A DNA stretch of 58,981 bases, taken from the NCBI GenBank assembly GCA_023138835.1, contig JAGLOP010000014.1:1-58981 (forward strand), read 5' to 3'. Below, piece by piece: positions 17,781 through 27,018 of the stretch. How positions within the stretch are numbered: position 1 is the first letter of the stretch; each line of letters begins with the position of its first letter. The translations under genes were made by a program, and so were the position numbers. The notes under the pieces were generated by a model. That model saw only the letters and a list, made by a program, of their open reading frames with translations, did not search any database and had not been told where the DNA came from. Source of the stretch: Arcobacteraceae bacterium. Its GTDB lineage: Bacteria; Campylobacterota; Campylobacteria; Campylobacterales; Arcobacteraceae.

Positions 17781-20700
17781 ATGAAGAGTTTATTAATTTT
17801 ATTTTTAGTTTTTACACATAGTTTATCTGCTTATTCAAATAAACCTATAAAAATAGTTTATAATAGTGGAACTCCTCCATTAAAATTTACAGATAAAAAC
17901 AACCAAGCAAACGGTATGCTTATAGATATCTGGAAACTTTGGAGTCAAAAAACCGGGCTAAACATTGAATTTATTGAAGCTGGTTGGGATGATACCCTTT
18001 TGATGGTAAAAGAGGGAAAAGTAGATATTCATGGGGGACTTTACTATACAAAAGAGAGAGATGAATATTTAGATTATACTGCTAAACCATTTTATACAAA
18101 CAAGAACTATTTTTTTCATCATAAAAGTATCACTAATATCAAAAATAACGATGATATATTGCCATTTGTAGTTGGAGTTGGTAATGGATATCCCCGAAAA
18201 TTTATGAAAGAAAATTATCCAAATGTATTAATAAAAAAATATGATAAAAATACACAAACTATTCAAGCTATAAAAAATGGTGAGATTAAAATAGTACTAA
18301 ACTCATTACCAAACTTTATATATTCATTAAAACAAAATCAAATTGATATCAATGACTTTAAATATGTTGAAGATCATCCAGCTTTTGTTAAAAAATATTT
18401 TGGCGCAGTTCAAAAAGGAAATAAAGAACTTTTAAAACTTATAGATGAAGGATTTTTAAAAATATCTGATATAGAGTTAAAAAATATTGAAGATAAATGG
18501 ACAAAAAATTTAAATGAAAATGATATTTTATTAAAAAGTAGTAATAAAGTAGAGCTTACAAATGAAGAAAAAAATTATTTAAAATCAAAAAAAATTATAA
18601 ATATGTGTATAGATCCTGATTGGTTGCCTTTTGAAGCATTTAATAAATCGAATAATCATATAGGTATGGCAAATGATTATATTGAGATTATGAAGAAAAA
18701 TATTAATAACTTAAATATTAATCCAATAGTTACAAAAAATTGGCAAGAGTCAATAGAATTTGCAAAACAAAGAAAATGTGATATATTCTCAGCGGCTGCT
18801 TCAACTGATGAACGACTTACATATATGGATTTTACACAAGCATATATGAATTTTAATTTAGTTATAGCGACTAAAGATTCAGTCAAAAAAATTGACATTG
18901 AAAAAGTGATCAAAAGCGAAAAGTTAGGAGTTGTAAAAGGGTATGCAATTATAGATAAATTAAAATCTGTATATCCTAATATTAATATTGTTGAAGTAGA
19001 TAATTTAGTAGATGGACTTATAAAAGTATCCAATGGTGAAATTTTTGGATTTGTTGATACTGTTGCAACTATTGCATATAACATAAAAAAGAAAAGTTTT
19101 TTTGATATTAAGATAGCATATACTATTGATAATATTCCATGGGAGTTATCAATAGGTACTAGAAATGATCAAAAACAATTATTATCAATTTTTAATAAAG
19201 CTATTGAAACACTCTCTAATAGTGACCATGAAAGAATATATGACAAATGGTTAAAAGTGATATACAAAAGTAAAAATATTATTAAATTTACAAAAAAAGA
19301 AAAAGCATGGTTAAGAGCAAATCCTACTATTAAAGTTATATCAAATCCTGCATGGCCGCCTTTTGCATTTATAAATAAAAAAACAAATTTACCGGATGGA
19401 ATTGCAACTGATTATCTTAAACTGGTATCATCAAGAACAGGTATAAAGTTTAAGTATGTAAAAGCATCATCATGGGATGAAAGTATAAAAAAGATTCAAG
19501 CTAAAGAGGTAGATATGTTTGGTGTGATTAAAAAAACACCATCAAGGGAAAAATATCTAAATTTTACCGATACATATATCTCATTTCCAATTGTAGGAGT
19601 TACTAAAAGCGATATTGCATTTGTCACTAATATTGAAGATATAAAAGATAAAAAATTTGCGATGATTAAAAACTTCTCATTAACAGAAAGATTAAAAGCA
19701 AAATATCCAAATTTAGATGTGGTATTGACTAAAGATGCCGCACAAGCTATGAATTTTGTCTCAACAGGTCAGGCTGATATATTTATAGGAAGTTTAGGAA
19801 CGGTCAGTTATTTACTTAAAGAGCATAAATTTGTAAATTTAAAAATCGCAGGTAAAATAGGAATTGAATCCAGTTGGGGAATAGGAATACGAAATGACCT
19901 TGACCCTGAAATGATTTCTATTTTCAATAAAGCCTTAAAATCTGTTACTCGTCAAGAAAAAAATGAGATACTAAACAAATGGATATATATAAAATTTGAT
20001 AAAGAAATTGATTATACTTTGATTTATCAAATTATTGCATTATTTATATTCTTTCTAATAGGAACTTTATACTGGACGAGAAAACTATCAATCGCTAAAA
20101 AAGCTGTAGATGAATCTGAGATAAAAACAAGATCTATTATAGAAAATTCTCAAGATGCACTTATTGTTATTGATGCAGATTCAAAAGTTGTTATGTGGAA
20201 TAATGCAGCAACTACAATTTTTGGTTTTAATGAGAATGAGATGATAGGAAAATCAGTTGAAGCGATTATCCCTGTTAGTTTTAGAAAATTGCACTTTGCA
20301 GGGGTAAGCAGAGTTGCAGGTGATGGAAAGCAAAATCTTATAGGGAAAGGTGCTATAGAGATAGAAGGATTGCATAAAGATGGGACTATTATACCTATTG
20401 ATTTAGCCTTAAATACATATATAATCAATAATGAGAATTTTTACAGTGCTAATATTAGAGATATTAGTGAAAGAAAGAAACTTGCAGAAGCTTTAGAAGA
20501 GGAAAAACAGTTTATAAATTCTGTCATAAACTCTCAAGAGAATTTTGTAATTACTAGTGACGGGAAATGTTTAAAAACTGCTAATAGCGCATTTCTGAAT
20601 TTTTATAATGTTAAGGATACAAATGAATTTTTAGACAAATTTGGTGATTGTATTTGTGATACTTTTGATACCACTGCACCAAAAGAGTATATTCAAAAAA

Positions 20701-22553
20701 TAAGGGGTGAAGAAAAATGGATTGATTATATTTATAACAGACCCGCTCAAATACATAAAACTATGATTGAAAAGGATAATAAAAAATATATCTTTACAAT
20801 AACAGCTGATAAATTTACCTTTAAAGGGGAAGAACTTAAAGTAGCTGTTTTTACAGATATAACACAAATGGAAAAAGTAAAAAAAGAGGTTGAACAAATA
20901 CTTGCAAATATTTTACTCCCGGTACTGATAACTTCAAAAAAAGATAGAAAGATCTTATATGCAAATAAATATGCACAGCAACAATATGAAAAACAATTAA
21001 ATGAAATTATAGGTAGCGATATAGATAATATTTATACTATTAAAGGGCAACAACAGCATATCATAGATGAGATAGAAAATAAAGGCTTTGTTGAAAATCT
21101 TGAAGAAGTATTTAAAACAAGTAGCGGAAAAGAGTTTACAGCACTTTTATCTGTAACACCAATTTCATATAAAGATGAAGAGTGTTATATAGGGATGGTT
21201 ACAGATATAAGTAAACAAAAAGAGATGGAAAATGAAGTTCGAGCCATACACAAACATACAAGAGAATCTATAGAATATGCTTCTCTAATTCAAGGTGCAT
21301 TAATCCCTGATAAACAATTATTTAATAACTACTTTAAAGACAGTTTTGTAATTTGGCGCCCTAAAGATATAGTTGGTGGAGATATATATCTGTTCGAAGA
21401 GTTAAGAGATGGTAACGAATGCCTGCTTATGTGTATAGATTGTACAGGTCATGGAGTAGCTGGAGCATTTGTTACTATGCTGGTAAAAGCGATTGAAAGA
21501 CAAATATCCGCAAAAATAGAAAATGATAAAGATATAGATGTAAGTCCTGCTTGGATATTAAGTTATTTTAATAAAAAAATGAAGCAACTTCTAAAACAAG
21601 ACAATGCTCAAAGTATCTCAAATGCTGGATTTGACGGTGGAATTATCTACTACAATAAAAAAGATAAAATCATAAAATTTGCAGGAGCCGAAATACCACT
21701 GTTTTATTATGATGAAAATGGTGAATTTCAAACTATAAAAGGAAGCCGCCATTCTGTTGGATATAAAAAATGTGATGTAAATTATGAATATAAAGAACAT
21801 ATAATAGATGTAAAAGAGGGTATGAAGTTTTATATTACAACAGATGGATATTTAGACCAAAATGGTGGAGAGAAAGATTTTCCATTTGGTAAGAAAAGAT
21901 TTATAAATTTAATCAAACTTCATAATCAAGAATCTATGGCAGATCAACAAACAGTTTTCATGTATGAGATGATGGAATATGAAAATATGGTACCTGACAA
22001 TGATAGAAATGATGATATGACGGTAATAGGATTTGAGATAAAAGAGAACCATATAGAAACTATCTTAGAATATGACGGTGAATTAACTCAAAGTATTATA
22101 ACACATAGTATAGATATTATAGAGCATAAAATTACAGATATAGGTATGATGGGAAAAGTATCAACTTTAACAATAGAACTTACTCAAAATATGATGAACT
22201 ATTCTAAATCAGATAATATTGATTGTAAAGATATAATACCGGCAGGATTTATAGAAGTAACCAAAAATAAAGATGATGTATATTATGTTAAAAGTAAAAA
22301 CATAGTAAGTATAGAAGATAAAAAGAAAATAGAAGATAAACTTATAGAAATTCAAAGTTTAGATGAAAATGAAATTAAAAAAAGATATAGAGAATTAAGA
22401 AGGTCTGGAGAAAATACGCACGAAAAAGGTGGAGGAATCGGATTTTATGAGATAGCCAAATTAGCTCAATCTGTTGAATTTGAATTTAAAGCTATCAATG
22501 AAGAGAAGTTTTATTTTAAATTTAGTGCTGTTGCAAATAGGACAAAGAATTAA
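17781..22553 (+). CDS. Giant receptor: three binding-protein domains, PAS, SpoIIE/PP2C phosphatase, SiaB-like domain
   Basis: The 1590-residue protein has a signal peptide (1-17) and three SBP_bac_3 modules (about 22-245, 273-495 and 515-735). A transmembrane helix follows (about 742-765), then two to three PAS domains (about 778-895, 911-1030 and 1036-1150). The SpoIIE/PP2C phosphatase domain (about 1165-1415) has VGGDIY, CIDCTGHGVAGAF and NDDMTVIGF metal-ligand motifs. The C-terminal domain (about 1424-1590) has ELTQNMMNYSK, RELRRSGENT and GGGIGFYEIAK, matching the SiaB/DUF6272 family. It looks like a SiaA analogue: periplasmic ligands controlling a Ser/Thr phosphatase, here fused to a kinase-like SiaB domain. 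The probable substrate is the SiaC-like protein encoded two genes downstream. It starts 1 base after manB. The ligands and net kinase/phosphatase balance are unknown. Confidence 0.88.
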   Translation: MKSLLILFLVFTHSLSAYSNKPIKIVYNSGTPPLKFTDKNNQANGMLIDIWKLWSQKTGLNIEFIEAGWDDTLLMVKEGKVDIHGGLYYTKERDEYLDYTAKPFYTNKNYFFHHKSITNIKNNDDILPFVVGVGNGYPRKFMKENYPNVLIKKYDKNTQTIQAIKNGEIKIVLNSLPNFIYSLKQNQIDINDFKYVEDHPAFVKKYFGAVQKGNKELLKLIDEGFLKISDIELKNIEDKWTKNLNENDILLKSSNKVELTNEEKNYLKSKKIINMCIDPDWLPFEAFNKSNNHIGMANDYIEIMKKNINNLNINPIVTKNWQESIEFAKQRKCDIFSAAASTDERLTYMDFTQAYMNFNLVIATKDSVKKIDIEKVIKSEKLGVVKGYAIIDKLKSVYPNINIVEVDNLVDGLIKVSNGEIFGFVDTVATIAYNIKKKSFFDIKIAYTIDNIPWELSIGTRNDQKQLLSIFNKAIETLSNSDHERIYDKWLKVIYKSKNIIKFTKKEKAWLRANPTIKVISNPAWPPFAFINKKTNLPDGIATDYLKLVSSRTGIKFKYVKASSWDESIKKIQAKEVDMFGVIKKTPSREKYLNFTDTYISFPIVGVTKSDIAFVTNIEDIKDKKFAMIKNFSLTERLKAKYPNLDVVLTKDAAQAMNFVSTGQADIFIGSLGTVSYLLKEHKFVNLKIAGKIGIESSWGIGIRNDLDPEMISIFNKALKSVTRQEKNEILNKWIYIKFDKEIDYTLIYQIIALFIFFLIGTLYWTRKLSIAKKAVDESEIKTRSIIENSQDALIVIDADSKVVMWNNAATTIFGFNENEMIGKSVEAIIPVSFRKLHFAGVSRVAGDGKQNLIGKGAIEIEGLHKDGTIIPIDLALNTYIINNENFYSANIRDISERKKLAEALEEEKQFINSVINSQENFVITSDGKCLKTANSAFLNFYNVKDTNEFLDKFGDCICDTFDTTAPKEYIQKIRGEEKWIDYIYNRPAQIHKTMIEKDNKKYIFTITADKFTFKGEELKVAVFTDITQMEKVKKEVEQILANILLPVLITSKKDRKILYANKYAQQQYEKQLNEIIGSDIDNIYTIKGQQQHIIDEIENKGFVENLEEVFKTSSGKEFTALLSVTPISYKDEECYIGMVTDISKQKEMENEVRAIHKHTRESIEYASLIQGALIPDKQLFNNYFKDSFVIWRPKDIVGGDIYLFEELRDGNECLLMCIDCTGHGVAGAFVTMLVKAIERQISAKIENDKDIDVSPAWILSYFNKKMKQLLKQDNAQSISNAGFDGGIIYYNKKDKIIKFAGAEIPLFYYDENGEFQTIKGSRHSVGYKKCDVNYEYKEHIIDVKEGMKFYITTDGYLDQNGGEKDFPFGKKRFINLIKLHNQESMADQQTVFMYEMMEYENMVPDNDRNDDMTVIGFEIKENHIETILEYDGELTQSIITHSIDIIEHKITDIGMMGKVSTLTIELTQNMMNYSKSDNIDCKDIIPAGFIEVTKNKDDVYYVKSKNIVSIEDKKKIEDKLIEIQSLDENEIKKRYRELRRSGENTHEKGGGIGFYEIAKLAQSVEFEFKAINEEKFYFKFSAVANRTKN

Positions 22554-22609
22554 TTTGAAATTTTAAATAAGTTTGGATAGAATTATAAGAATGAAGTAAG
22601 AGGTATAGA

Positions 22610-23167
22610 ATGAATATAAATGAAATACAAAAACTTGTGGATAACGATGGTATAGTATTTTTAAGTTATGGTGGATTTCTATCACAAGAACTTATTTCTG
22701 CTATGACAGAAGCATTGGAAAAAGAAGCTGAAGACAATGCTGTAAGCATGGGGATATCAAATAATATCTTTACAATATTTATTGAACTTTCTCAAAATAT
22801 GATGAACTACTCAAAAACAAAAATTGCCAATAATAGAGATATAAATCCCGGGGGACTTATTATAGTATCAAAAGATGCTGCAAATAATTATTATATTCAT
22901 AGTCAAAATATTGTTTCTATTGATGATAAAGAAAAAATAGAACCAAAACTAATCGAGATCCTAAGTTTAGATAGAAATGGAATTAAAGATAAATATAGAG
23001 AATTAAGAAGAAGTGGGAAAAATACTCATGGCAAAGGCGGGGGTATTGGATTTTATGAGATTGCAAAAAGATGCGATAAAATTGAATACAATTTTAAAGA
23101 GATAAATGAAGATAAATTTTATTTTCATATTAAAACAAAAATAAATATAAAAAAATACATTAAATAA
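22610..23167 (+). CDS. SiaB-like (DUF6272) Ser/Thr kinase-type protein
   Basis: The 185-residue cytoplasmic protein has ELSQNMMNYSK (an N-box-like motif), YRELRRSGKNT and KGGGIGFYEIAK, placing it in the SiaB/DUF6272 family of GHKL-type ATPases. In Pseudomonas, SiaB phosphorylates SiaC and SiaA reverses this. It is closely similar to the C-terminal domain of the preceding giant receptor, so the operon carries a fused copy and a free copy. A GAGG site lies 6 bases before the ATG. The SiaC-like gene follows 14 bases later. Assignment rests on motif recall and context, not on a profile search. Confidence 0.82.
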   Translation: MNINEIQKLVDNDGIVFLSYGGFLSQELISAMTEALEKEAEDNAVSMGISNNIFTIFIELSQNMMNYSKTKIANNRDINPGGLIIVSKDAANNYYIHSQNIVSIDDKEKIEPKLIEILSLDRNGIKDKYRELRRSGKNTHGKGGGIGFYEIAKRCDKIEYNFKEINEDKFYFHIKTKINIKKYIK

Positions 23168-23181
23168 GAAGGAAAACTAAA

Positions 23182-23556
23182 ATGGAAAATTTAAATATAG
23201 AAGAAACAAAATATACACCGGTAATCAATCTTGATGCAAGTGGAACAATATCAATGGTTGGTAAATCATATCCAGAAAATACTTTTGAATTTTATGCTCC
23301 AATGATGGATTGGGTGAAAGAATACTTTGAGACTTGTGCAGCTGCTACAACAACAGTAAATATTGAAATCACCTACTTTAACTCAAGTAGTTCAAAATTA
23401 TTCTTTGATTTTTTTGATTTACTGGAAGAAAACAATGAGAATAATGATATTAAAATCAACTGGATTTATGATGAAGAAAATGAAAGTGCTGAAGAAGCCG
23501 GTGAGGATTTTATAGAAGATTTTGAGGATTTAAATATTAAATTAGTAACTAAATAA
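23182..23556 (+). CDS. SiaC-like (DUF1987) phosphoprotein
   Basis: This small acidic protein of 124 residues carries GKSYPENTFEFYAPMMDW and YFNSSSSK, the signatures of the SiaC family. In Pseudomonas, unphosphorylated SiaC binds and activates the diguanylate cyclase SiaD, and phosphorylation at Thr68 blocks this. Here the equivalent residue appears to be Ser68 (NSSSSK, residues 67-72). It follows the SiaB-like gene and precedes an HD-GYP gene by 9 bases, so the probable client is the phosphodiesterase rather than a cyclase. An AAGGAAAA site precedes the ATG. Confidence 0.85.
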   Translation: MENLNIEETKYTPVINLDASGTISMVGKSYPENTFEFYAPMMDWVKEYFETCAAATTTVNIEITYFNSSSSKLFFDFFDLLEENNENNDIKINWIYDEENESAEEAGEDFIEDFEDLNIKLVTK

Positions 23557-23565
23557 GGTTTTTAT

Positions 23566-24921
23566 ATGGCTGCACCGGATAGTAAACTTGTAACAGAAAT
23601 CGAAGCTTTAAAAGAAACATTTGCAAAAACAACCGATAGATTAATTAAAGATGTCAAACGACATGATAAAATTATGGCTCGAACTGATAGAGATCAGATG
23701 CGTGAGCTTAAAAAGCTTGAGTCCAGACTAGAAGAAGTTGAAGGTTTACAAGAAGCTCAAAAAGAACTTTTAGATGCTTTTATAAAGCTTATCGCTAGTG
23801 CTATTGATGCCAAATCAAAATATACAAGCGGACATTGTGAAAGAGTGCCTGAACTATCACTGATGATTGCCGATGTTGCAAATAAAGCAACAGATGGTAT
23901 ATTTGAAAATTTTTCAATTGATACTGAAGATAAAAAAAGAGAATTAAGTATCGCTGCTTGGCTGCATGATTGCGGTAAAGTTACAACTCCTGAGTATGTT
24001 GTAGATAAAGCAACAAAACTAGAAACTATCTATAATAGAATTCATGAAGTACGAACTAGATTTGAAGTTGTTCATAGAGATTTAACAATAGAAGCTTTAA
24101 ATAAAAAACTTGCAGGGGAAGATGAAAAAGAGATTGATATTTGGCTTGATGAAGAACATAAAAAATTAACAGAAGAATATGAAATAGTGGCGCAAGCAAA
24201 TGTTGGAGCGGAGTTTATGAAAGACGATGCCAAAGCTCAAATAAAAGATATATCCTCTCGTACATGGGTTAGAAATTTTGATGATACTTTAGGACTGGCA
24301 CATGAGGAGCTAAAAAGAGTATTGTATGAAAACACAACAACACCACAAATAGAAACATTACTCTCAGATAAAAACAGGCATATAATTCCTAGAGAACATT
24401 TCGACTATGAAGAATATCAAAGAATGGGATTTAAAACAAAAGTTCCGGAGCATCTTTATAACTTAGGTGAACTTTACAATATATGCACCAGCGCAGGAAC
24501 TTTAAGTTATGAAGAGAGATTTAAAATTCAAGAACATGTTCAAATGACACTTGTAATGCTTGAGAAACTCCCTTTTCCTGAGTATCTTAAAAATGTACCA
24601 CTATTTGCAGGAGCTCATCATGAAACTTTAATTGGTTCTGGATATCCACGACAATTAACAGTTGATGATATGCCAATAGCATCAAGAATTATGGCTATTG
24701 CTGATGTATTTGAAGCATTAACAGCAAGTGACCGTCCGTATAAAGAACCAAAAACATTATCAGCTTCTATTAGAATTCTGAGTTTTATGGTAAAAGATCA
24801 ACATTTAGATGCTGATCTTTTTAAATTATTTTTATCTAGCGGTGTGTATAAAGAGTATGCAACGAAATACTTAAAGCCTGAACAAATTGATGAAGTGGAT
24901 GTATCTACTTATTTAGGGTAA
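23566..24921 (+). CDS. HD-GYP-type c-di-GMP phosphodiesterase with N-terminal coiled coil
   Basis: The 451-residue soluble protein starts with a predicted coiled coil (about 5-75). The HD-GYP signatures follow: TSGHCERV (about 88-94), WLHDCGK (His134-Asp135), QEHV (His324), HHETLIGSGYP (351-361), then IADVFEALTASDRPYK. All metal-ligand residues look intact, so it should hydrolyse c-di-GMP. The distance from HD to HHE is about 217 residues, where about 60 is usual, so there is a large charged insertion (about 155-300). No receiver domain is present; control is probably by protein partners such as the SiaC-like protein. The start has AAGG at 8 bases. Confidence 0.9.
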   Translation: MAAPDSKLVTEIEALKETFAKTTDRLIKDVKRHDKIMARTDRDQMRELKKLESRLEEVEGLQEAQKELLDAFIKLIASAIDAKSKYTSGHCERVPELSLMIADVANKATDGIFENFSIDTEDKKRELSIAAWLHDCGKVTTPEYVVDKATKLETIYNRIHEVRTRFEVVHRDLTIEALNKKLAGEDEKEIDIWLDEEHKKLTEEYEIVAQANVGAEFMKDDAKAQIKDISSRTWVRNFDDTLGLAHEELKRVLYENTTTPQIETLLSDKNRHIIPREHFDYEEYQRMGFKTKVPEHLYNLGELYNICTSAGTLSYEERFKIQEHVQMTLVMLEKLPFPEYLKNVPLFAGAHHETLIGSGYPRQLTVDDMPIASRIMAIADVFEALTASDRPYKEPKTLSASIRILSFMVKDQHLDADLFKLFLSSGVYKEYATKYLKPEQIDEVDVSTYLG

Positions 24922-24938
24922 TACAATAAAGGGTGAAA

Positions 24939-26534
24939 ATGATAACAAAAGAACAAATTTTAGTTAATAATTTTGAAAATTTACTTAAAAAGAATGATAG
25001 TGACTCTATAAAAGAACAGTTACCAAAACTGCTAAAATCCTATTTAAAAAATGCAAACAGAATGGATAAAATCCTAAAACAAAGTGATGCTCAACAATTA
25101 AATGTACTTAAACTAACAGAAACTTTAGGGGAAACAAACCAAAAAGTAAACGACCTACTAAATAATGCAGGGCAGGGTTTTTTATATTTTGATAAAGATA
25201 TGAAAATAGGGAAAGAATTTTCCAAAGAAACGGTACGAATATTTACAGATGATATATACTCTAAAAATATCACAAAATTACTATATCCAAATGATGAATC
25301 TGTGCAACTGTTTTTAACAACAACTCTGCAAGGTATTTTAAAAGATAATGAAATAAGACAAGAGATTTTGATCTCTTTATTAGAAAGTGAATTTATAATA
25401 AATAACAGGGCTATTAAAATTGAATATAAAGTTTTAGATGAAAATAGTTTTATGATGATACTTACAGATATTACAGAGAAAAAAGAGCTTGATAAAAAAG
25501 TAAAAAAAGAACAGCAAATATTAAAAATGGTAGTTGAAGTTGTATCATCAACTGCACAGTTTTTAGAGATTAAAAAAGGATATGAAGATTTCATTGCTAA
25601 TATTAATAAATATAAATCTCTTGAAGAACTATCCTCTTTAAGAATGGGGATACATACTTATAAAGGTTTATTTGCGCAAAAAGAGATGTTAAATGTAGTA
25701 CAAGAATTACATGATCTTGAAACCTCAATAGATGTCAGTATTAAAAATAAAACTTTAAACGATGAGATTCTTAATCTGACAAGTGAGGATATGTATGGGT
25801 GGATTCAAGCAGATATAGATATTTTAAGAAATATACTTGGTAATGATTTTTTTAATAAATCAAATTATATCGAGATAAAAAAAGACAGACTTGATGAGTT
25901 ATATAAAAAAGTACAGAATTATACTAAAGATGAATTAGAAAAAAGTATTAAGGAGTTGAAATACTATCATATCATGGTTTTCTTAAGACCTTATATAAAA
26001 TTAGTGGAACAATTAGCTAAAAGATTAAATAAACCGTTAAATAAATTAATTATAAATAGTGATGATATTTATATCGATGATAAATTTAAACCATTTTTAA
26101 ATTCACTTGTACATATTTTTAGAAACAGTGTAGACCATGGGATAGAAAGCCTTGAGGATAGATATGAACTTGAAAAAGACCAAAACGGTACAATAATCTG
26201 TACCGTTAAAAAAACTAATGGTAATATATCTATTATCATTAGTGATGATGGACAAGGTATAGATGTAGAAAAAATTAAAACTTTAGCAATAGAAAAAGAT
26301 TTATATACAAAAGAGGAAATCAATCTATTAGAAGAACAAGAGATTTTAAAAATTATTTTTCAAGATACTTTTAGTACCAGTGAAAATATTACTGATATAT
26401 CAGGACGAGGAGTCGGATTGGCTTCTGTACTATATGAACTTGATCTGTTAAATGGCAGTATGAATATTAAAAATAATCAAGGAAAGGGTATTGAGTTTAT
26501 TTTTACAATGCCATTGAAGTTAAAAAATGACTAA
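24939..26534 (+). CDS. PAS-Hpt-HATPase histidine kinase of CheA type lacking a CheW domain
   Basis: The protein has an N-terminal helical region, a PAS-like segment (about 75-185, ending ILTDITEKKELDKK) and an Hpt-like motif, IHTYKG. A CheA-type ATPase domain follows with HIFRNSVDHGIESLEDR, SDDGQGID and ISGRGVGLASV. There is no P5/CheW-like domain, so coupling to chemoreceptors through CheW is not expected. It probably autophosphorylates the Hpt histidine and passes phosphate to the CheY encoded downstream. A GTG at 24933 extends the frame by two codons, but AAAGGG is better spaced from ATG 24939. It overlaps the next gene by 8 bases. Confidence 0.87.
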   Translation: MITKEQILVNNFENLLKKNDSDSIKEQLPKLLKSYLKNANRMDKILKQSDAQQLNVLKLTETLGETNQKVNDLLNNAGQGFLYFDKDMKIGKEFSKETVRIFTDDIYSKNITKLLYPNDESVQLFLTTTLQGILKDNEIRQEILISLLESEFIINNRAIKIEYKVLDENSFMMILTDITEKKELDKKVKKEQQILKMVVEVVSSTAQFLEIKKGYEDFIANINKYKSLEELSSLRMGIHTYKGLFAQKEMLNVVQELHDLETSIDVSIKNKTLNDEILNLTSEDMYGWIQADIDILRNILGNDFFNKSNYIEIKKDRLDELYKKVQNYTKDELEKSIKELKYYHIMVFLRPYIKLVEQLAKRLNKPLNKLIINSDDIYIDDKFKPFLNSLVHIFRNSVDHGIESLEDRYELEKDQNGTIICTVKKTNGNISIIISDDGQGIDVEKIKTLAIEKDLYTKEEINLLEEQEILKIIFQDTFSTSENITDISGRGVGLASVLYELDLLNGSMNIKNNQGKGIEFIFTMPLKLKND

Positions 26535-26997
26535 CGAAATAGACTTTTTAACTAGATTATCAAATCGTACCATAAATTATTTTGAACAAGAGTTATCAAT
26601 AAATATTGATAAAGATTTTACAATAGAACAGGTTGAAATAATTGATTATGCTGATATAACTGCTCTAATCTCATTAAGCAAAGATATGGTTGGAACTGTA
26701 GCTATGAGCGTTTCAAATGATTTGGCATTTAAAATTATTGAGAACTTTATATTTGGAGAGATGTCAAAAGAAGAACTAGATGAGCTAAAAGATGAAAATA
26801 TTGCAGAAACTTTAAATGTAACTTTAGGTAATATTTTAGAAGAATTGCCAACTGTTACAAGTGGTGGCAGAGTAGAAATATCTATACCGTATATGATGCC
26901 AAAAAAAGTATCTGTAACAAAAAAAGAAGATGGCGATATGTTTATATGTAAATTAAAACTAAATGATGAGATAATAATATTAAGTTATTTTATTTAA
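26527..26997 (+). CDS. CheX/CheC-like phosphatase
   Basis: The 156-residue protein has a CheX-type arrangement, with GTVAMSVSNDLAFKII followed by the helix region around ENIAETLNVTLGNILEELP. The Glu and Asn of that helix match the catalytic E-N pair of CheX/CheC/FliY phosphatases. It would dephosphorylate the neighbouring CheY. Its start lies within the end of the kinase gene (8-base overlap), and the CheY gene follows 21 bases after its stop. The family is assigned from the motif and context. Confidence 0.78.
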   Translation: MTNEIDFLTRLSNRTINYFEQELSINIDKDFTIEQVEIIDYADITALISLSKDMVGTVAMSVSNDLAFKIIENFIFGEMSKEELDELKDENIAETLNVTLGNILEELPTVTSGGRVEISIPYMMPKKVSVTKKEDGDMFICKLKLNDEIIILSYFI

Positions 26998-27018
26998 AAT
27001 TAAATTATAGGAGATTTT

